The notes under the pieces: model-generated
Told to the model about the DNA's origin: nothing
Seen by the model: only the letters and a program-made list of their open reading frames with translations
The model's database searches: none
Translations under genes and position numbers: made by a program
In this document: positions 6,571 to 13,017 of the stretch, in pieces
Numbering within the stretch: position 1 is the stretch's first letter
How the letters are laid out: each line of letters starts with the position of its first letter
NCBI GenBank assembly: GCA_050955025.1
Contig: JBPBQX010000012.1
Coordinates: 1-13,017 of the forward strand
Origin: CAXSEF01 sp050955025
GTDB lineage: Bacteria; Pseudomonadota; Alphaproteobacteria; Acetobacterales; Acetobacteraceae
Length of the DNA stretch: 13,017 nucleotides
Direction of reading: 5' to 3'

Positions 6571-7044
6571 CTACTTGTGACGCATCTGCCCGAGCGGGCC
6601 TTCCAGCTCCTGCGCGACCTCCAGCCCGGCCACGGCCAGCGAGGCCTTCGGGTTGCCCGTGCAGTAGTGCTGCACCAGCTTGATCGCGTCCGGGTTGCCC
6701 GTGCCGCCCAGGTAGTTCGAGCCGGCGAACGCGCCGCCCCCCGACAGGAAGCCGAGCAGCCACTGGTTGACGATGTCGCCCGCGCCGGCCTGCTGCAGGG
6801 CGGCGTAGGCCTCGCACGACATCATCCCCAGCCCGAGCACGGTGACGTTCTTCTGCGCCCCGACGTTGCCGGGCGCGGTGGTGACGGGCGCGCCGGCAGG
6901 CGCCGCGGCTGCGCCAGCAGGGGGCGCCGGCGGTGCGGGCTGTGCGCGCCCCGGCGCCGCAAGCAGCACGAGGAGGGCGGCCAGGGCGGCTCCGGGCGCG
7001 GGACGGGCATGGCGGCGCGGCATGGTCCGGGGGCGCTGGGTCAT
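6571..7044 (-). CDS. Secreted Ala/Pro-rich protein with two cysteines, function unknown
   Basis: The 157-aa product has a signal peptide (Arg-rich start, hydrophobic core at about 18-30, likely cleavage after GRA at 34), then an Ala/Pro-rich linker (35-63). A folded region follows from about 65 to 148. It holds MSCEAYAALQ (Cys77), NQWLLGFLSGG (93-103) and VQHYCTGNP (Cys128), so one disulphide is possible. The C...WL.GFLSG...YC..NP layout recalls small periplasmic HdeA- or Rap1a-like alpha-helical proteins, but I cannot assign either. ATG at 7044 is used; a second in-frame ATG at 7023 would also keep the signal peptide. Neither has a strong Shine-Dalgarno sequence. It is divergent from the nickel/cobalt permease gene with 220 bases between them. 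Confidence 0.72.
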   Translation of the reverse strand: MTQRPRTMPRRHARPAPGAALAALLVLLAAPGRAQPAPPAPPAGAAAAPAGAPVTTAPGNVGAQKNVTVLGLGMMSCEAYAALQQAGAGDIVNQWLLGFLSGGGAFAGSNYLGGTGNPDAIKLVQHYCTGNPKASLAVAGLEVAQELEGPLGQMRHK

Positions 7045-7149
7045 GGCGCGGAGCCTAGACCGGAACACTTCCGCCTGGAATCGCTTTGGAGTCGCGAGCC
7101 GCGCGACGCCCGGACAGGCCGGCGTGCCGCCCCGCCCGGTGGCGCTTGC

Positions 7150-7166
7150 CGGCGCGGTTCGCGCCG
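7150..7166. repeat. Small hairpin between the divergent secreted-protein and permease genes
   Basis: CGGCGCG (7150-7156) pairs with CGCGCCG (7160-7166) around GTT. It lies about 100 bases before the permease start. It could be part of the permease leader or an operator, but GC-rich hairpins of this size also arise by chance. Nothing else recognisable was found in the 220-base interval, and no cobalamin-riboswitch core is visible. Confidence 0.25.
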
Positions 7167-7264
7167 TGCAGACCCGGGGAGGCGCGACCGGCCGCTCCCG
7201 TGCGCGCGTCCCGGCCCCGCCGCCCGCGTCCTGGCGTGACCTCGCGAACACGGAGCCACCCGCC

Positions 7265-8320
7265 ATGCCGAACATCCTGCGCCGCGTCACGGAGGACGGG
7301 CCGTCCGGCGTCCGCGCCAGGGTCGTCGCGATCTACGTGGTCCTCGCGGTCGCCAACGTCGGCGCCTGGCTCTGGGCGTTCGTCGCGTTCCGGCATTTCC
7401 CGCTGCTGCTGGGCACGGCGCTGCTGGCCTACAGCTTCGGCCTGCGCCATGCCGTCGACGCCGACCACATCGCCGCGATCGACAACGTCACCCGCAAGCT
7501 GATGCAGGACGGCCGTCGCCCGGTCGCGGTCGGCTTCTTCTTCTCGCTGGGCCATTCCACCGTGGTCGTGCTGGCCTCGGTCGCGATCGCTGTGACCGCC
7601 ACGCGGTTCGGCACCCAGCTCGACTCGTTCAGGACTGTCGGCGGCGTGCTGGGCGCGCTCGTCTCGTCGGCGTTCCTGTTCGCGATCGCCGCCATGAACA
7701 TCGCCGTGCTGCGCACCGTCTGGGCCACCTTCCAGCGGGTCAAGGCCGGCGGCCACGGCGTCGAGGAGGACACGGGCGTTCTGCCGGCCGGCGGCGGCAT
7801 CCTGTCGCGGCTGTTCCGGCCGCTGTTCGCGACCATGGGCCGCTCGTGGCACATGTACCCGCTCGGCCTGCTGTTCGGCCTGGGCTTCGACACCGCGACC
7901 GAGGTCGGCCTGCTCGGCATCTCCGCCACCCAGGCGAGCAGCGGACTGTCTGTCTGGTCCATCCTGGTGTTCCCCGCGCTGTTCACCGCGGGCATGTCGC
8001 TGATCGACACCACCGACGGCATCCTGATGCTGGGCACCTACGGCTGGGCGTTCCTCAGGCCGATCCGCAAGATTTACTACAACCTGACCATCACCGCGGT
8101 CTCGATCGTGGTCGCCCTGCTCGTCGGCGGCATCGAGGCGCTGGGCCTGATCGGTGGCCAGCTCGCCCTGACGGGCGGGTTCTGGGACGGGGTCGGCACG
8201 CTGAACGAGCACTTCGAGAGCATTGGCTTCGTCGTCATCGGCATCTTCGTCGCGAGCTGGATCCTGTCCGCGGTGATCTACCGCCTGAAGGGCTACGACC
8301 GGATCGGCCTCGACGCCTGA
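7265..8320 (+). CDS. NiCoT family nickel/cobalt permease
   Basis: The 351-aa inner-membrane protein belongs to the HoxN/NixA (NiCoT) family, which imports Ni(II) and/or Co(II). The family signature RHAVDADHIAAIDN (61-74) in the second span is intact, as are FSLGHSTVV (93-101), GLGFDTATEVGLL (205-217) and LFTAGMSLIDTTDG (239-252). About eight spans are visible, with a hydrophilic loop at 157-195. Length is normal for the family. ATG at 7265 has GGAG about 9 bases upstream. No urease, hydrogenase or cobalamin gene is near, so metal preference cannot be read from context. A small membrane-protein gene follows 130 bases downstream on the same strand and may or may not share its transcript. Confidence 0.95.
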   Translation: MPNILRRVTEDGPSGVRARVVAIYVVLAVANVGAWLWAFVAFRHFPLLLGTALLAYSFGLRHAVDADHIAAIDNVTRKLMQDGRRPVAVGFFFSLGHSTVVVLASVAIAVTATRFGTQLDSFRTVGGVLGALVSSAFLFAIAAMNIAVLRTVWATFQRVKAGGHGVEEDTGVLPAGGGILSRLFRPLFATMGRSWHMYPLGLLFGLGFDTATEVGLLGISATQASSGLSVWSILVFPALFTAGMSLIDTTDGILMLGTYGWAFLRPIRKIYYNLTITAVSIVVALLVGGIEALGLIGGQLALTGGFWDGVGTLNEHFESIGFVVIGIFVASWILSAVIYRLKGYDRIGLDA

Positions 8321-8450
8321 CGCGTCCGCCCGCCGACCACGCGACACGGCCTGCGGATCGTGCGGCAGCCGCTGGTTGGGCCGCATGGGCCGGCCATGCT
8401 TTGCTGGCGAGGCGTCGGGGCGGGCGCCACCACCGACGCGCGGAGGGGAC

Positions 8451-8681
8451 ATGACGGACAGGCGGGAAGACGACACCGAGGCTTTCGGCACCGCGAGTCG
8501 TGCGGTCATGGAGCAGGAGGCCAGGAGCCCCCTGGGGCAGGTGACCGTCTGGTTCTCCGCCGTGTCGCTGCTGCTCGGGGTGGGGGTCGGAGGCTGGCTC
8601 CTGCTCCGCGCCTTCGAGGCGGCGAAGCACCGCCCGCCGTCCGGGCTGCTCGACATGTTCACCTGGATCATCGGCAGCTAG
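8451..8681 (+). CDS. Small single-span membrane protein, unknown function
   Basis: The 76-aa product has a charged N-terminus (about residues 1-27, rich in Arg/Asp/Glu), one hydrophobic segment (31-53, VTVWFSAVSLLLGVGVGGWLLL) and a short C-terminal part ending TWIIGS. ATG at 8451 follows a strong GGAGGGG a few bases upstream, which makes a real small gene likely. The charge pattern is ambiguous for topology. No family is recognised. It lies downstream of the nickel/cobalt permease on the same strand, 130 bases away, and before the heptamer array. Confidence 0.7.
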   Translation: MTDRREDDTEAFGTASRAVMEQEARSPLGQVTVWFSAVSLLLGVGVGGWLLLRAFEAAKHRPPSGLLDMFTWIIGS

Positions 8682-8783
8682 CACCGGCGACCGCCGCGGG
8701 GAGCCGGCGTGACGCCGGGCACCGTCTGAGCCCGGCGCGAGGCCCATGCCGGCCCGCCGGGATCCGCTCTCACATCTCGTGCC

Positions 8784-8877
8784 GCAGGACGCATTCCGTC
8801 CTGCGCCGCAGGACAACGACCCCCAGCACCCCCGGATTGTCCTATCCGGCAGGACGGATCGTCCTGCGCCGCAGGAC
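8784..8877. repeat. Alternating array of seven GTCCTGC / GCAGGAC heptamers
   Basis: GCAGGAC occurs at 8784-8790, 8808-8814, 8849-8855 and 8871-8877. Its complement GTCCTGC occurs at 8798-8804 and 8861-8867, with a five-base match GTCCT(AT) at 8839-8845. Orientations alternate strictly, so every neighbouring pair can form a hairpin. A 19-base direct repeat, CGTCCTGCGCCGCAGGACA, is found at 8797-8815 and 8860-8878. The array fills the space between the 3' ends of two convergent genes (8681 and 8899). Confidence 0.85.
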
Positions 8878-8898
8878 ACCTCCGCGGCACGCCCGCGA

Positions 8899-9684
8899 TC
8901 AGGCGAGGAGCTTGGTTCCCACGAGCAGGAGCACTGCCGAGAGGGCCGGGCGCAGCAGCCGCTCCGGCACGTGCGTGGCCATCAGGCTGCCCAGCACGAT
9001 GCCGGGGATCGAGCCGACGACCAGCGAGCCGAACAGCGGCCAGTCGACCGAGCCGATGAACCAGTGGCCCAGGCCCGCGACCAGGGTGAGCGGCACGGCA
9101 TGGGCCACGTCGGAGCCCACGATCCGCGCGGTCGGCAGCTTCGGGTAGAGCAGCACCAGCGCCGTGACCCCGAGCGCCCCGGCGCCCACGGAGGAGATCG
9201 ACACCAGCACGCCCAGCACGAAGCCGGTGAGCACGGTCAGCCGCCCGACGCGCGCCGGCGACATCGCGACGTCGCGCGTGGCCGCCCAGGCCAGGATGCG
9301 CGCGTGGAACAGCAGGCTGATCGCGGTGAGCAGCAGCGCCAGGCCCAGCACCACGGAGATCAGCCGCGACACCGTCCCGCTCGGCGCGCCGAGGTACATC
9401 AGCATCCCCACGGTGAGCACGGTGGCGGGCAGGCTGCCCGCGGCGAGCAGGCCGACGATGCGCCACTGCACGCTGCCCTTAAGGCCGTGCACCACGGTGC
9501 CCACGGACTTCGTGCAGGCGGCGTAGAGCAGGTCGGTGCCGACGGCGCTCGCCGGGTGGATGCCGAACAGCAGCACCAGGAGCGGCGTCATCAGCGAGCC
9601 GCCGCCCACGCCGGTGATGCCGACCAGCATCCCCACCACGAAGCCGGACAGCGAATACAGCGGGTTGATGTGGCCGAGCAGCAT
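8899..9684 (-). CDS. TauE/SafE family membrane anion exporter
   Basis: The 261-aa product is a sulfite exporter TauE/SafE family (DUF81-type) membrane protein, thought to export sulfite, sulfoacetate or related organosulfur anions. The two-fold repeat is visible: GVGGGSLMTPLL (25-36) in the first half and SVGAGALGVTALVLLYP (165-181) in the second. Other family-like parts are GTDLLYAACTKSVGT (49-63) and VGSDVAHAVPLT (189-200). Seven or eight hydrophobic spans and the length fit the family. ATG at 9684 is used; the GTG just before it (9687) has the better spacing (8 bases) to a GGAGG. The frame is open to 9747 but the extra part is not membrane-like. It is the last minus-strand gene after the motor-like set, 112 bases away, so it probably has its own promoter. 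Substrate is not predictable here. Confidence 0.92.
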   Translation of the reverse strand: MLLGHINPLYSLSGFVVGMLVGITGVGGGSLMTPLLVLLFGIHPASAVGTDLLYAACTKSVGTVVHGLKGSVQWRIVGLLAAGSLPATVLTVGMLMYLGAPSGTVSRLISVVLGLALLLTAISLLFHARILAWAATRDVAMSPARVGRLTVLTGFVLGVLVSISSVGAGALGVTALVLLYPKLPTARIVGSDVAHAVPLTLVAGLGHWFIGSVDWPLFGSLVVGSIPGIVLGSLMATHVPERLLRPALSAVLLLVGTKLLA

Positions 9685-9796
9685 CACGGGCGGCGCCTCC
9701 ACGGGGAGCGGGAGTGAACCATTACCGCAGGTCCATGTCCAACGCATCGTGGATAGCAGGCTACCACAATCATAGGCTGTAGTTTGGGCGCGGGGC

Positions 9797-10894
9797 TCAG
9801 CGGTCGGTCAGCCTGAGCTCGATGCGACGGTTGCGCGCGTAGGCGTCCGGGGTGGCGCCCGCCTCGAGCGGCTGGAAGTCGGCGAAGCCGGTGGCGGCCA
9901 GGTGCTCGGCGGGGATGCCGCTGGCGATCAGCAGCTTGACCACGGTGATGGCCCGCTGGCTCGACAGCTCCCAGTTGGAGGCGAACGGGCCGCCGGTGAT
10001 CGGGTCGTGGTCGGCGTGGCCGTCGACGCGCAGCAGCCAGGCGATGTCGGCCGGGATCTCCGGGACGATCGCCTTCAGCGTCGCGGCCAACGTGCGGACC
10101 TGGTCCTCGCCGGCGGGCGAGAGGGTGGCGCTGCCGCCGGGGAACAGCACCTCGCTCTGGAACACGAAGCGGTCGCCGACGACCTGGATGCCCGGCCGGT
10201 CGGCGAGCACGGCGCGCAGGCGGCCGAAGAACTCGCTCCGGTAGCGCTGCAGTTCCTCGACCTTGGACGCCAGCGCGACGTTCAGCTTCTGGCCGAGGGC
10301 GGCGATCTGGGCGTCCTTGTCGCGGCCCTGCGCAGCCTGCAGGTCGAGCGCCGCCGCGGCCTGCTGCATCTGGGCGCGGAGCTGCTCGATCTGATGGTTG
10401 AGCAGGGCGATCTGGGCGCGCGCGCTGTCGGAATACGCCTGCGCCTCCGTGAGCTGCCCCTGGGCGGCGGTCCGCTGCTGCTCGGCGGTGGCGGAACGCG
10501 CTGCGGCCTCGTCGAGCGCCGCCTGGAGCTGCGCCGCGCGGGCGGTGCCGGCGCCGGCCCTGGCGTCCGCGTCGGCCAGGCTGGCGACAAGCGCGGCCCG
10601 CGCGTCGCGCGCGGCGGCGAGGTCGCGCCCGAGGGTGGCGTTGCTGCTTTCCAGCTCGTGCGCGCGGCCGCGCTCCAGGGACAGCATGTCGGACAGCTCG
10701 GCGACCTGGCGGCCCAGCTTGTCCAGCGCACGGTCCTTGCCGGTGAGCGCCACGGACAGGAACGCCTGTCCCAGCACGAACACCAGGAGCACGAAGATGA
10801 GCACCATGAGCAGCGTGGACAGTGCGTCCACGTAGCCGGGCCAGGCGTCCAGGCCGTTGTTGGCGCCGCCGCGACGGCGGCTGCTCAGGGACAC
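9797..10894 (-). CDS. MotB-like membrane-anchored peptidoglycan-binding protein (OmpA C-terminal domain)
   Basis: The 365-aa product has a short basic cytosolic tail, WPGYVDALSTLLMV leading into one membrane span (about 24-49), a long Ala/Gln-rich periplasmic coiled coil (52-215) and an OmpA/MotB peptidoglycan-binding domain (238-365) with VDGHAD (290-295), NWELSSQRA (307-315) and NRRIEL (355-360). Asp23 in YVDALST lines up with the proton-binding Asp of MotB (YADFMTA), suggesting an ion-driven stator partner. The ExbB/MotA-like gene lies upstream on the same strand, 166 bases away. I chose GTG at 10894: the next in-frame Met (30) would lose Asp23. No Shine-Dalgarno sequence is visible before it. 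The frame also stays open through the hairpin cassette to a GTG at 10984. No flagellar genes are near, so a non-flagellar role is more likely. Confidence 0.9.
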   Translation of the reverse strand: MSLSSRRRGGANNGLDAWPGYVDALSTLLMVLIFVLLVFVLGQAFLSVALTGKDRALDKLGRQVAELSDMLSLERGRAHELESSNATLGRDLAAARDARAALVASLADADARAGAGTARAAQLQAALDEAAARSATAEQQRTAAQGQLTEAQAYSDSARAQIALLNHQIEQLRAQMQQAAAALDLQAAQGRDKDAQIAALGQKLNVALASKVEELQRYRSEFFGRLRAVLADRPGIQVVGDRFVFQSEVLFPGGSATLSPAGEDQVRTLAATLKAIVPEIPADIAWLLRVDGHADHDPITGGPFASNWELSSQRAITVVKLLIASGIPAEHLAATGFADFQPLEAGATPDAYARNRRIELRLTDR

Positions 10895-10915
10895 CGGGGC
10901 CCGAAGGAAGCAAGG

Positions 10916-11050
10916 TTGAGGCTCTGCCTCAAACTCCGCCAAAGGCTCGCCTTTGGAAACCTCTTGTCGGGGCTGGTGCCCCACGCCGCAGGCCCTGAGT
11001 TGCGCGGGTCCGGGGGCGCTGCCCCCGGCGGGTCCAGGGCAGGGCCCTGG
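10916..11050. repeat. Train of five hairpins between the two motor-like genes
   Basis: Five short stems follow one another: TTGAGGC/GCCTCAA (10916-10932), CCAAAGGC/GCCTTTGG (10939-10956), GGGGC/GCCCC (10969-10982), CCGGGGGC/GCCCCCGG (11010-11028) and CCAGGGC/GCCCTGG (11034-11050). Loops are 2-4 bases, and every stem is closed by GC next to the loop. The cassette fills most of the 166 bases between the stop at 11061 and the start at 10894. Its regular design suggests a dispersed palindromic repeat of the REP kind. Confidence 0.8.
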
Positions 11051-11060
11051 CCTTTCCTCC

Positions 11061-12215
11061 TCACGGTGCCCCCTCCGCCGCGACGGCCGCCGCGATGGTG
11101 CGGGTGAGGATGCGGATGTCGCTGCGCAGCTCGGCGGTGGACTGCGAGCGGCCCTGCTCGGCCTCCGAGATCAGCCGGTTCAGCGCGGCCTCGATGTTGC
11201 GCAGGTGGGTGCGGGCGCCGGCGCCGTCGCTCTCGGGCCGGCTTTCGCCCAGGCGCTGCAGCACGGGGGCAAGCGCAGCCTGGCCCTCGGCGACGCGGAG
11301 CATGAGCTGCTGGTTGGCGCGGTTGGAGTCGGCGAGCTGGCCGAGGCGCTCGGTCAGCGAGAGCATGGCGGCGTTGGCCTGGGCGCGACCCTCCTCGCCG
11401 CGGGCGAGGATGCGCTGCAGGTTCTCCATGTTCTCGGCCGTGGTTTCCAGCAGCGCCTGGACGTAGACCGGCACGGAGCCCTCGCCGTCGCCGCCGAGCA
11501 CGCCGGAGGACAGGCGGGTCAGGCCGGCGAGCCACTCCTCCAGCTCGTTGAAGAAGCGGTTCTGCGCCTGACCGGCGGTGAGGTCGAGGAAGCCCAGGAC
11601 CAGCGCCCCGGCGAGGCCGAGCATGGAGGAGGAGAACGCGGTGCCCATGCCGTGCAGCGGGCGCGACAGGCCGGACTTCAGCTGGTCGAACAGCACGTTG
11701 ACGTCGCCGTTGCCGACCGACATCGCGTTGATGACGTCGGCCACCGAGCCGATGGTGAGCAGCAGGCCCCAGAAGGTGCCGAGCAGGCCGAGGAAGATCA
11801 GCAGCCCGGTCATGTAGCGCGACAGCTCGCGGCTCTCGTCGAGTCGCGAGGCGAGGCTGTCGAGCAGGGAGCGCATCGCGGGGGCAGACAGGGTGAAGCG
11901 GTCCTCGCCGTCGCGGTTGCGGCCGCGCGAGGCGAGCATGCTGGCCATGGGCGCGAGCAGCTTCGGCTGGGGCAGGGCGGCGAGGCGCTGGCGGGACTGC
12001 TGGAAGGTTTCCAGCCAGCGGACCTCGGGCGACAGGCGCAGCACCTGGCGCAGGTTCCACCACACGCCCAGTAGCAGGACCGTGACGATCAGGCCGTTCA
12101 GCACGGGGTTGTTGTCGAAGGCGACCAGCAGCACCGGCGACAGCACCGCGGCCACCACGAGCACGGCCGCCAGGAACAGCACCATCCGGACCAGGAAGGT
12201 GGTCGGCCGGGTCAT
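11061..12215 (-). CDS. MotA/TolQ/ExbB-like proton-channel membrane protein
   Basis: The 384-aa product has spans at about 8-33, 39-55, 135-157 and 190-212. The family hallmarks are LGLLGTFWGLLLTIG (142-156) in the third span and GMGTAFSSSMLGLAGALVLGF (189-209) in the fourth. This is the MotA/TolQ/ExbB channel core, which assembles as a pentamer around two single-span partners and uses ion flow to do work. After the fourth span lies a long helical cytosolic tail (about 215-380), rich in Glu, Gln and Ala, with coiled-coil character. The ATG at 12215 overlaps the upstream OmpA-like gene's stop (ATGA), and AGGA lies just ahead, so translation is probably coupled. The MotB-like partner gene is next downstream after the hairpin cassette. 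The partner's peptidoglycan-binding domain makes MotA a closer analogue than ExbB. Confidence 0.9.
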   Translation of the reverse strand: MTRPTTFLVRMVLFLAAVLVVAAVLSPVLLVAFDNNPVLNGLIVTVLLLGVWWNLRQVLRLSPEVRWLETFQQSRQRLAALPQPKLLAPMASMLASRGRNRDGEDRFTLSAPAMRSLLDSLASRLDESRELSRYMTGLLIFLGLLGTFWGLLLTIGSVADVINAMSVGNGDVNVLFDQLKSGLSRPLHGMGTAFSSSMLGLAGALVLGFLDLTAGQAQNRFFNELEEWLAGLTRLSSGVLGGDGEGSVPVYVQALLETTAENMENLQRILARGEEGRAQANAAMLSLTERLGQLADSNRANQQLMLRVAEGQAALAPVLQRLGESRPESDGAGARTHLRNIEAALNRLISEAEQGRSQSTAELRSDIRILTRTIAAAVAAEGAP

Positions 12216-13017
12216 CGCTTCCTGGCGGCGGTCGCGGCGGGGGCGGGGGTCGCTGCGGCGGGAGCGCGGGCGGGTGGCGGCGGGGACGCTGCCGGCGCGG
12301 GGGCCGCAGGCGCCGCAGGCGCTGCGGCCGCGGCGGTGCGGGTGACCTCGGCGCGGTCGGGAGGATCGCCGTTGTCCGAGCCCAGGGCGCGCACGTAGAT
12401 GCGGGGCGAGGCGATGCCTTCGCTGATCAGCACGGCGCGCACGGCCAGCGCGCGGGCCAGCGACAGGCGCCTGGGCGTGGAGGGGTCGTCCGCGGTGCCG
12501 GCGGACCAGGCGTTCACGTCCAGGGTGGCGGCAGGCTCCGCCTTCAGCGTCGCGGCGAGATCGCGCAGGGCGGTCACGGCGGCGGGATTGAGGTCGGAGC
12601 GGCCCGCGCCGAAGACCACCCGCAGGCCGCCCGGCAGGGGGCTCACCGTGTCGGGCGCGTCGGCGACGACCGGCACGGGCGGTGCGGGAGCCGGGCGGGT
12701 AGGAACCGTCGGCTCGACGGGGGGCAGCACGGCCCGGGGGGGCGGCGCCGCGGGGATGACCGGGGGCTTCGCGGGCGGCGCGTTGGGCTTCGCGGGCGCG
12801 TGCGCGGTGTCGTGGCGTGAAGAGGGACGTGCGGCGGGATGCCGCGCGGGAGCGGATGGCCTGGCGATGGGGGCCGGGCGGGCGGTCGGTGCCGGGGTGC
12901 CGAGGCTGTCCAGCGCGCCCTGGTCCACGCTGACCTGGGCGCCGGCCGGATGGCTGCGACACAGGACCAGCAGGGCGGCCGCCGCGAGCAGGCGTGCCGG
13001 GCGGATTCGAGGAATGG
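12212..13017 (-). CDS. Secreted Pro-rich OmpA-like protein, 5' end beyond the window
   Basis: The frame runs off the window edge; the first whole codon is at 13015-13013, and the start codon must lie just outside. The visible N-terminus reads IPRIRPARLLAAAALLVLC then RSHPAGAQVSVD, a clear signal peptide with likely cleavage after AGA. A long Pro/Ala-rich linker follows (PPAKPPVIPAAPPPRAVLPP and similar), then an OmpA-like domain beginning around LPGGLRVVFGAGRSDLNPAAV and including RLSLARALAVRAVLISEGI and RALGSDNGDPPDR. The end is a low-complexity Ala/Pro tail of about 50 residues. The protein is periplasmic, and the linker could span to the cell wall. The stop overlaps the ExbB/MotA-like start by 4 bases, so the two form one operon. 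Peptidoglycan binding is likely but not certain, since the domain is divergent. Confidence 0.82.
   Translation of the reverse strand, partial: IPRIRPARLLAAAALLVLCRSHPAGAQVSVDQGALDSLGTPAPTARPAPIARPSAPARHPAARPSSRHDTAHAPAKPNAPPAKPPVIPAAPPPRAVLPPVEPTVPTRPAPAPPVPVVADAPDTVSPLPGGLRVVFGAGRSDLNPAAVTALRDLAATLKAEPAATLDVNAWSAGTADDPSTPRRLSLARALAVRAVLISEGIASPRIYVRALGSDNGDPPDRAEVTRTAAAAAPAAPAAPAPAASPPPPARAPAAATPAPAATAARKR

Noticed and set aside
7063..7090. GGAAC-N17-CTT resembling an EcfG promoter upstream of the permease
   Set aside because: The -10 part does not match GTT and it lies about 180 bases from the start codon.
7045..7264. Cobalamin riboswitch or nickel-repressor site before the NiCoT permease
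   Set aside because: No recognisable cobalamin-riboswitch core and no clear long NikR-type dyad were found; only a 7-bp GC hairpin.
8781..8878. CRISPR-like array
   Set aside because: The repeats are 7-19 bases, alternate in orientation and are unevenly spaced with no uniform spacers; no cas gene is present.
10895..10984. N-terminal extension of the MotB-like protein to GTG 10984
   Set aside because: The extra 30 residues are encoded by the hairpin cassette and have no counterpart expected in MotB-like proteins; kept only as an alternative start.
9797..12215. Resemblance of the MotA-like/MotB-like pair to ZorA/ZorB of Zorya anti-phage systems
   Set aside because: No ZorC, ZorD or ZorE nuclease/helicase gene is visible. 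The neighbours are an OmpA-like protein and a TauE exporter. Genes beyond 13017 were not seen, so this is set aside rather than excluded.

Overview
This is a very GC-rich bacterial window whose codons mostly end in G or C. The gene content (stand-alone CheB with a zinc-finger tail, PAS-GGDEF-EAL protein, an ExbB/MotA-like plus OmpA/MotB-like pair, possible EcfG-type promoter, hairpin-rich intergenic repeats) points to an alphaproteobacterium, most likely Rhodospirillales/Acetobacteraceae (Roseomonas-like). The placement is an inference from style; no marker gene is present.

Layout. Left part (1-5083) is signalling. A minus-strand stand-alone chemotaxis-type methylesterase (34-1071) is divergent from a small helical protein (1255-1521). 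A small minus-strand hypothetical (1625-1903) converges on it across a perfect 26-bp palindrome. A 636-base gene-free stretch of visibly lower GC then leads to a large three-PAS GGDEF-EAL protein (2540-5083), whose GTG start lies beside a hairpin that can hide its ribosome binding site.

Middle part (5084-8681) holds envelope and transport genes. There is a polytopic membrane protein with an AHVKWF motif after its signal peptide (minus), a secreted Ala/Pro-rich two-cysteine protein (minus), a NiCoT nickel/cobalt permease (plus) and a 76-aa single-span membrane protein (plus).

Right part (8899-13017) is all minus strand. It ends with a TauE/SafE-type anion exporter. Upstream of that is a three-gene set: a secreted Pro-rich OmpA-like protein (cut by the window edge), an ExbB/MotA-like four-span membrane protein (4-base ATGA overlap) and a MotB-like single-span peptidoglycan-binding protein that keeps the putative ion-binding Asp. 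This looks like a non-flagellar, ion-driven envelope machine.

The most notable non-coding structures are a train of five hairpins between the two motor-subunit genes, an alternating array of seven GTCCTGC/GCAGGAC heptamers between two convergent genes, and the hairpin over the GGDEF-EAL start. No mobile element, CRISPR array, tRNA or rRNA was seen. I do not see a clear new multi-gene system. The best candidates for a second look are the envelope motor operon with its internal hairpin cassette and the heptamer array.
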